From Streptomyces sp. NBC_01224 (GTDB lineage Bacteria; Actinomycetota; Actinomycetes; Streptomycetales; Streptomycetaceae), in NCBI RefSeq assembly GCF_036002945.1, contig NZ_CP108530.1, forward strand, positions 287,543-351,542: a stretch of DNA of 64,000 bases. Reading direction: 5' to 3'. The stretch's first letter is position 1; every line of letters begins with the position of its first letter. Positions 59,310-64,000 of this stretch are shown one piece after another. The position numbers and the translations under genes are program-made. The notes beneath the pieces were generated by a model. That model ran no database searches, was not told the DNA's origin, and was given only the letters and a program-made list of their open reading frames with translations.

Positions 59310-60047
59310 CTACGCCGCTGCGCCTCCGAGGATCCTCAGTGAGTACCTCTCGTATGCGCGGTGCAGAACCATCCTCACCGGGCCCGAGACCAACACTCCG
59401 CTGACAACGTACTCCTTTTCGATTCCCGTCTTGGTCACCTGCTTCTCGTACAGGGAGTCGGTCTCCTTCTTCGCCCGGTCGAGCCACGAGGACGCCTTGT
59501 CATGGTCGATTCCGGCGACGTCGAGACCTGTGCAGGAAGCCAGGAACTCGAAATCGCCTGGTTCCTTCGTACCCGCGCGGCACAGCAGGGAGGACATGTT
59601 CTTGTGATCGGCGTAGCCGGCCGACACGGTCATCCCGTTCTTGCCGCGCCCGTGAACGTACGTCCTCATTTTCCCGTTGGGCATCTCCTGCTCGATGGGC
59701 TTTTCGAGTCGGATCTTCCAGTCCTTCGCCAGTCCGGTGAGGAAATCGTTCCCGGTGTATCCCGTGGCCATCGTCCTGCCCGGGCTAAGCGTGGCCTGTT
59801 TGTCGCTGGTCACCGCATGCTTGGGCAGATCGGAGGCCTGCGGCAGGGTCTGTGTTGCGGACGGCTCGGGACGAGGTGCCACTGTCCTCGGCGCTTGTGG
59901 CGATGCCACGCCGGGGCTGTCCTGGCCACAGGAGGCGGTTCCCACCGCGCCGGCGACGAGAGTTATCAGTACGACGGGAACGCGGAGGGCGGCCCGTGTC
60001 CCGAGCCACTGTCCACCCGAACGCGCCCTCTGGATCTGGGGTATCAC
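59310..60047 (-). CDS. Putative lipoprotein
   Basis: GTG 60047 is chosen because it places a signal peptide at the N-terminus (AALRVPVVLITLVAGAVGTA) with lipobox GTASC; AGGAG lies ten bases upstream. The ~245-residue product has a Pro/Ser-rich linker. Its soluble domain includes GYTGNDFLTGLAKDWKIRLE, SLLCRAGTKEPGDFEFLASC and EKEYVVSGVLVSGPVRMVLH. It would be anchored on the outer face of the membrane. No family was recognised. Confidence 0.65.
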   Translation of the reverse strand: MIPQIQRARSGGQWLGTRAALRVPVVLITLVAGAVGTASCGQDSPGVASPQAPRTVAPRPEPSATQTLPQASDLPKHAVTSDKQATLSPGRTMATGYTGNDFLTGLAKDWKIRLEKPIEQEMPNGKMRTYVHGRGKNGMTVSAGYADHKNMSSLLCRAGTKEPGDFEFLASCTGLDVAGIDHDKASSWLDRAKKETDSLYEKQVTKTGIEKEYVVSGVLVSGPVRMVLHRAYERYSLRILGGAAA

Positions 60048-60212
60048 CGAGAGCCCACTCCTGCCGGGAACTTGAAGCCGTCCTGGACGACAGCCGCCAG
60101 CATTCCGGATACGGCCATGATTCTCTTGCGTACTTCTCTCATGTGCACATGCTCTCCGAGGGTGATGTCTGCCGATGCGGAAGCGACTTGCTATTGAAAC
60201 CAGCACCGGACG

Positions 60213-62879
60213 CTACACGGCCCACTCCACCCCGAGCTTGCGTAGTGCGTCGAGTTGTTCGGCGGTGAGCTTGTCCCGCCTGGACTTGGTGTTGCTGTAC
60301 CAGATGCCGAGCTTGGTCTCGGTTCCGTCGGGCAAGGTCTCCACCGCCTTCCGGGGTACCGGTCGGCCCACGCCTTCCCGTTCGACCCATTGCGCGAGTG
60401 CCGTCAGGCCTCGCTGGAACGCCTGCTGTGCCTTGCTCGGGCCCTTCGCCGTACGCGGGGCAGCCTGGGCGGCAGGCGCCGCCTCAGCGGGCTGGACGCC
60501 CAGCGCGGTCAGCCGCTCCTGCTGCTCGGGGAGGAGCTTCGCCCAGGTGACCGGCTGCTTCTGCTGCTCCAGCCACTTGCCGATGTCATCGCCGTCCATC
60601 AGCACGCCAGGCTGGATCTCGGGCAGCACGCCATCGGCGTCGACCAGGTCCGCGAGCACCCGGTAGTGCCGCTGCCAGTCCAGTGGCCAGGGGCAGTCCC
60701 AGTCCGGGTCGATCGCGGTGAGCTGCGCCGCGCGTTCCGCCGCCCGCTCCGGGTCCTTGCCCAGGCCGTTCTTCTGGCCCTTCCGGCGGAGGTTGGCCAT
60801 GTGCTGGCCGACGGGCGTCATCGCCTCGCCCTCGCCCCATACCGCGTCTTGCCGGGGTGCGAGGTGTCCGGTGGCCCGCTGGTAGGAGCGGAGCGCGGCG
60901 AGTTTGTTCTCCCAGGCTTCTTCGCCGGGCTCCCAGACCATCCCGGCTTCGGGTGCGTCCAGCAGGGTCTTGCGCCGCGCTTCCAGCTCCCCGGCCCGCA
61001 GTGCTTTCCGCTGCTGGTGCACCCACCTCCCAAGGGGGAAGTCCTTCGTGACGCCCACCTCGACCTCAACGTCGTAGGGCACGGCATAGAGGCCGGTGAT
61101 CTCGTTCTCGGCTCGCCAGCGGAGGAGGGCCTGGTAGCCCTCGAGCCAGACCAGGCTCTCGGGCCGGTAGACCCGGGTGCGCAGGAATGCGGCGATGGTC
61201 GCGGCGTCACGAGGGGTGGAGAAGTGGAGTAGGGCGGACTCGGCGGCGGCGTGGGTGTCGTCCTGCTCCTGGTCCTCGCTGTGGTCCTGGCCGCTGGCTC
61301 CGACGATCCGTCCGTCCTCGTCGCGCTGGACGTGGACCTTGCGCTTGCCGCTGGTGAGGGCGCGGGAGGCGAGCTGTTCGACCAGGCGCTCATCGTGACT
61401 GCGCAGGCCCTGGAGAACCGCCACAAGGGGCCGGAACGAGGCGCTGGCGACCATGTCGGTCGGGTCTTCGCCGGGCTCCAGGAACACCGGCACGATGATC
61501 CGGGCCACCTTCGTGCTGCCATCCTTGTTGAGCCGCAGCGCCCGGCCGATGTTCTGCACGATCTCGACCTGGGAACCGCGGGTGTCCGCGAAGCAGACAG
61601 CCTCCACACCTCGCTCACCGGTGATGTCGACGCCTTCCCCGAGCACGCGAACGCTCGCGAGGAACGCGCGGTGGACCCGGCGGCTGGCGGCGTCGATGCC
61701 GCCTGCGAACTGGCGCAGCACCTCGCGCCGCTCGCTGACGAGGTGGTCGCCGCACAGCCACGCCGACCAGACGCGGTCCGGGGGTACGTGGCGGCCGGCC
61801 TCGAGTTCGTAGAACTCCGCGTCGATGGAGGACTTCGGCAGCTTGTCCGCGGCGGCCAGGTCCTCGTCGGATGCGTCGTTGACGTACAGCTCGGCAGCGG
61901 TCCGAGGCAGCTTCTCCGCGAACGCGGCGGCTTCCTCCACCTTCTGGTGAAACGTCATGACCGTGCGGAGGTTGTACGCGGCGGCGTGCTCCAGGAGCGC
62001 GGTCTGCAGGAGGGCCAGGCGCCGGCCGCGCCGCGCCTCTTCGGACTCCCCGATCACGGGGGAGGGGTCGCGGATCTCCAGCACGTCGATCTCGAACCCG
62101 GCGAGGATCTCGCGCTCGATCGCCTCGCTCAGACCGAGTTCTGCGAGCCACGCGCCGTACGTGCCGTCCGGGTCGTCGGCCATGGTCGCAATCTCCACCT
62201 CCTGGCCGTCCGCGCCCTTCTGCGGCCGGGCCGCGGCGAGGATGCGCGGCGTGGCGGTCAGGTAGAGCCGGAAGGCCGCCGGGATACGGGCGTTGTCATG
62301 GATCGCCGCCCACGGACGACCAAGATCACCAGCGGTGCCGTGTGCCTCATCCACGATCGCGAGGTCGAAGCCCGCCATCTGCTGGCCATAGAGCCGCTCT
62401 CCGCCCGCCAGAGCGGCCTCCAACGGCCCACGAACCTTCCCCTGGCCCATCGGTGCGTCGATGTCCTCGCGGTCCACCAGGGAGGCGTACGTGGCGAACA
62501 CGACGACCGGCCCGGACCCGGCCCACAGGGCCAGTTGGATCGGGTTGGTGGTGGTGCGCACCCCCAGCGAGTTGAGGACCGCATCGTTCTCCAGCGAGCA
62601 CACCGCGACCATCGGGGCCCGGTGGCCCACCAGGCGCCACGCTTGGGCGGTCTGCACGAGCAGGTCCAAGGTTGGCACGGTCACCAGGATCCGGCCGCCC
62701 GGGAAGCAGTCCAGCGCGCACGCGGCGGCCGTGATCGTCTTGCCCGAGCCGGTCGCTGACACGATCGTGCCCCGGCCACCCTGCGGGGGCACAGATGACC
62801 TTGCAGGAAAACCAACCCACCTCCGGAATTTTTCCTTCTGATCTACCTGATGCTCTCGAAGCTGAAAATAACCCTTCAC
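60213..62879 (-). CDS. Telomere-proximal DEAD/DEAH-box helicase (TtrA-like)
   Basis: The ~888-residue product (GTG 62879 preferred; a TTG at 62909 is possible) has Walker A GTIVSATGSGKTITAAACAL, motif II DLAIVDEAHGTAGDLGRPWA, motif III FRLYLTATPRI, and the C-terminal RecA lobe with LGEGVDITGERGVEAVCFAD and IVQNIGRALR (motif VI). Several helicase-associated domains follow (ERAAQLTAIDPDWDCPWPLD; SKAQQAFQRGLTALAQWVER). Helicases of this type sit at ends of Streptomyces linear replicons and have been linked to conjugal transfer. The telomere lies 1.1 kb to the right. Confidence 0.85.
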   Translation of the reverse strand: MKGYFQLREHQVDQKEKFRRWVGFPARSSVPPQGGRGTIVSATGSGKTITAAACALDCFPGGRILVTVPTLDLLVQTAQAWRLVGHRAPMVAVCSLENDAVLNSLGVRTTTNPIQLALWAGSGPVVVFATYASLVDREDIDAPMGQGKVRGPLEAALAGGERLYGQQMAGFDLAIVDEAHGTAGDLGRPWAAIHDNARIPAAFRLYLTATPRILAAARPQKGADGQEVEIATMADDPDGTYGAWLAELGLSEAIEREILAGFEIDVLEIRDPSPVIGESEEARRGRRLALLQTALLEHAAAYNLRTVMTFHQKVEEAAAFAEKLPRTAAELYVNDASDEDLAAADKLPKSSIDAEFYELEAGRHVPPDRVWSAWLCGDHLVSERREVLRQFAGGIDAASRRVHRAFLASVRVLGEGVDITGERGVEAVCFADTRGSQVEIVQNIGRALRLNKDGSTKVARIIVPVFLEPGEDPTDMVASASFRPLVAVLQGLRSHDERLVEQLASRALTSGKRKVHVQRDEDGRIVGASGQDHSEDQEQDDTHAAAESALLHFSTPRDAATIAAFLRTRVYRPESLVWLEGYQALLRWRAENEITGLYAVPYDVEVEVGVTKDFPLGRWVHQQRKALRAGELEARRKTLLDAPEAGMVWEPGEEAWENKLAALRSYQRATGHLAPRQDAVWGEGEAMTPVGQHMANLRRKGQKNGLGKDPERAAERAAQLTAIDPDWDCPWPLDWQRHYRVLADLVDADGVLPEIQPGVLMDGDDIGKWLEQQKQPVTWAKLLPEQQERLTALGVQPAEAAPAAQAAPRTAKGPSKAQQAFQRGLTALAQWVEREGVGRPVPRKAVETLPDGTETKLGIWYSNTKSRRDKLTAEQLDALRKLGVEWAV

Positions 62880-62930
62880 TCTGCTCGCTCTCTCATCTCG
62901 CCTGTTCAACCGTCGCCGTAAAATAAATTC

Positions 62931-63569
62931 TCACCAACCGTGCTCAGGAGGGCCGATGACGTCCTTTCCGATCATGCGAGCAAGGTGACGTGCTCTGTCT
63001 TCATCACCGGGATAGACGTGGACGTAGACCGTATGTCCCGCCACTGGTTCATGGTTGGCATCGATGTTGAAGCAGGCCTGAACGCCTGTGCGTGCGTACT
63101 CAGGTCCTAGGCCGAGCTCCGGTATGGCCGGCCACCTGAGAGCCATCCACGCGAGCTGCCCCCACACCGCAGGGCGCAGCACCTCTACGGCCCTGGAGAG
63201 AACGTCCCCCTCCAAGACTTCCTCCGCATCAAGCTGCATGGGCAGCAGTCCAGTCAACACCGCGGCGTCATCAGACAGGTCGGCACCCCGAAAGTTAGAA
63301 CGACGGTGGGAGAACCACGCATCCGGAAAGAGGTTACGAGCCTTCAGCACATCATCGACATCGCCCAGCTCTGCATCGAGGTATCCAGTCTCGCCTTCAT
63401 AACCCTCTCCGCACCGGACAAGATCGAAAGCCACAGAAATAATGCTTGCTGCGTCAAAGGTTCGGTAGATCGGATAAGCCTGCGCGTTGCCCATCAGTGG
63501 TCCCCAAGCCATCAGTATGTCACTCGTTTCTGCCAACGGTACATGCTGAATCAAACTTGATGCACCCAC
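62931..63569 (-). CDS. Hypothetical protein, outermost gene
   Basis: This is the last gene before the telomere. The product contains DILMAWGPLMGNAQAYPIYR, VLKARNLFPDAWFSHRRSNF, RPAVWGQLAWMALRWPAIPE and AGHTVYVHVYPGDEDRARHL. It is acidic and soluble, with no membrane segment. The start is uncertain (GTG 63569 or ATG 63512). The base composition is lower in GC than most of the window. No family was recognised. Confidence 0.55.
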   Translation of the reverse strand: MGASSLIQHVPLAETSDILMAWGPLMGNAQAYPIYRTFDAASIISVAFDLVRCGEGYEGETGYLDAELGDVDDVLKARNLFPDAWFSHRRSNFRGADLSDDAAVLTGLLPMQLDAEEVLEGDVLSRAVEVLRPAVWGQLAWMALRWPAIPELGLGPEYARTGVQACFNIDANHEPVAGHTVYVHVYPGDEDRARHLARMIGKDVIGPPEHGW

Positions 63570-63620
63570 TACACTGGAACCCGATACGGACGAGCGACCC
63601 CCCACCCCTTGTAGCCAGCC

Positions 63621-64000
63621 AAGCCCGCGTAGCGGGCTTCAGGTCCTGGAGGCGTAGCCGGAAGAACCAGGGTGGGGGAGCGCAGCGGACACACCATCAG
63701 ACGGATGCGAAGTATCCGTCAACTCCCTTACAAGAGTTCCGATCACTCGCGCCTGACATCCCGCCAGACAGGGCCCCGCACAGCGGGGCCCACCGGCCCG
63801 CAACGCGGGCCGGCCCCCCAACTCCAGGAGCGAAGCGGAGGGAGTTGGCCCGGCTCTGCCGGGCACACTGCGCGAAGCGCAGACTCCGTGAAACGGAGTC
63901 AACTCTGGTGCGCAGCACCAGAGTCCGCACCCGCGGAGCGGGTGCGCAACCACCGCGCAAAGCGCGGTGGTTCGCTTGCACATCGCGCAGCGATGTGGTA
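63621..64000. other. Streptomyces-type telomere (right end)
   Basis: The last 380 bp is packed with inverted repeats. From the end inward: CACATCGC-gca-GCGATGTG (63979-63997), AACCACCGCGC-aaa (63948-63972), GCACCCGC-gga (63927-63945), ACTCTGGTGC-gca (63902-63924), GACTCCGT-gaa (63882-63900), CTGCGC-gaa (63868-63882), GCCCGGC-tct (63848-63864), CCGGCCCGC-aac (63793-63813), GGGCCCCGC-aca (63771-63791), GACGGAT (63700-63720), AACTC (63721-63738) and AAGCCCGC-gta (63621-63639). This matches the classic archaetelomere pattern; the outermost 13-bp palindrome is not in the window. Confidence 0.93.

Overview
The window is high-GC actinobacterial DNA, and everything diagnostic points to a Streptomyces linear replicon, more likely a linear plasmid than core chromosome. 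The right edge is a Streptomyces telomere: at least twelve short hairpins with three-base loops (63621-63997), stopping about 13 bases short of the usual terminal palindrome. A tap-tpg operon (45903-48720) encodes the telomere-associated and terminal proteins. ParA/ParB with parS-type palindromes lies at 2.1-4.6 kb, and a replication module (primase-polymerase, D5-type helicase, iteron-like repeats) lies at 24-27.9 kb. No rRNA, tRNA, ribosomal-protein or core metabolic operon was seen.

Layout. 0-2.1 kb: a GAF/PP2C phosphatase running off the left edge, a MazG-like gene and relaxase debris. 2.1-4.6 kb: parS and parAB. 4.7-7.3 kb: small plasmid genes and fragments, including the end of a dnaB. 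7.3-13.5 kb: unrelated genes (HxlR/NmrA pair, PIG-L amidase, a nonsense-mutated gene, a truncated S1-family gene) separated by a conserved, structured 100-190 bp repeat; this is the most unusual part of the window. 13.7-23.5 kb: a TetR-DUF1772-DUF4267 cluster, a secreted protein, a fulvocin C-like bacteriocin candidate, a Ser/Thr kinase and IS701 copies. 23.5-27.9 kb: replication module. 28-34.5 kb: a second Tpg homologue, a PIN toxin with a broken antitoxin, a PEP-mutase-like enzyme, DUF6243, a broken PP2C gene, a membrane-anchored Mrr nuclease and a DciA-like pseudogene. 34.6-38.4 kb: ABC exporter divergent from a two-component system. 38.6-45.8 kb: Tn3/IS701 debris, a VOC protein, a second ABC system, a truncated methyltransferase and a zeta-type toxin. 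45.9-50 kb: tap, tpg and an unknown gene. 50-57 kb: a Tn7/Tn5053-like transposition module whose second ATPase gene is cut by a tyrosine-recombinase cluster. 57-64 kb: third Tpg homologue, two relics of a telomeric helicase, a lipoprotein, the intact telomeric helicase, an unknown gene and the telomere.

How the parts work together. ParAB/parS would segregate the replicon. Primase-polymerase, helicase and the winged-helix protein would start replication at the iteron region. Tap, Tpg and possibly the end helicase would finish the 5' ends at the telomere. The remainder is accessory cargo and mobile-element debris. Many fragments (relaxase, dnaB, dciA, SDR, Tn3, helicase ends) show repeated recombination, as expected of a subtelomeric arm. 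All assignments come from reading sequence and family memory; no database search was run.
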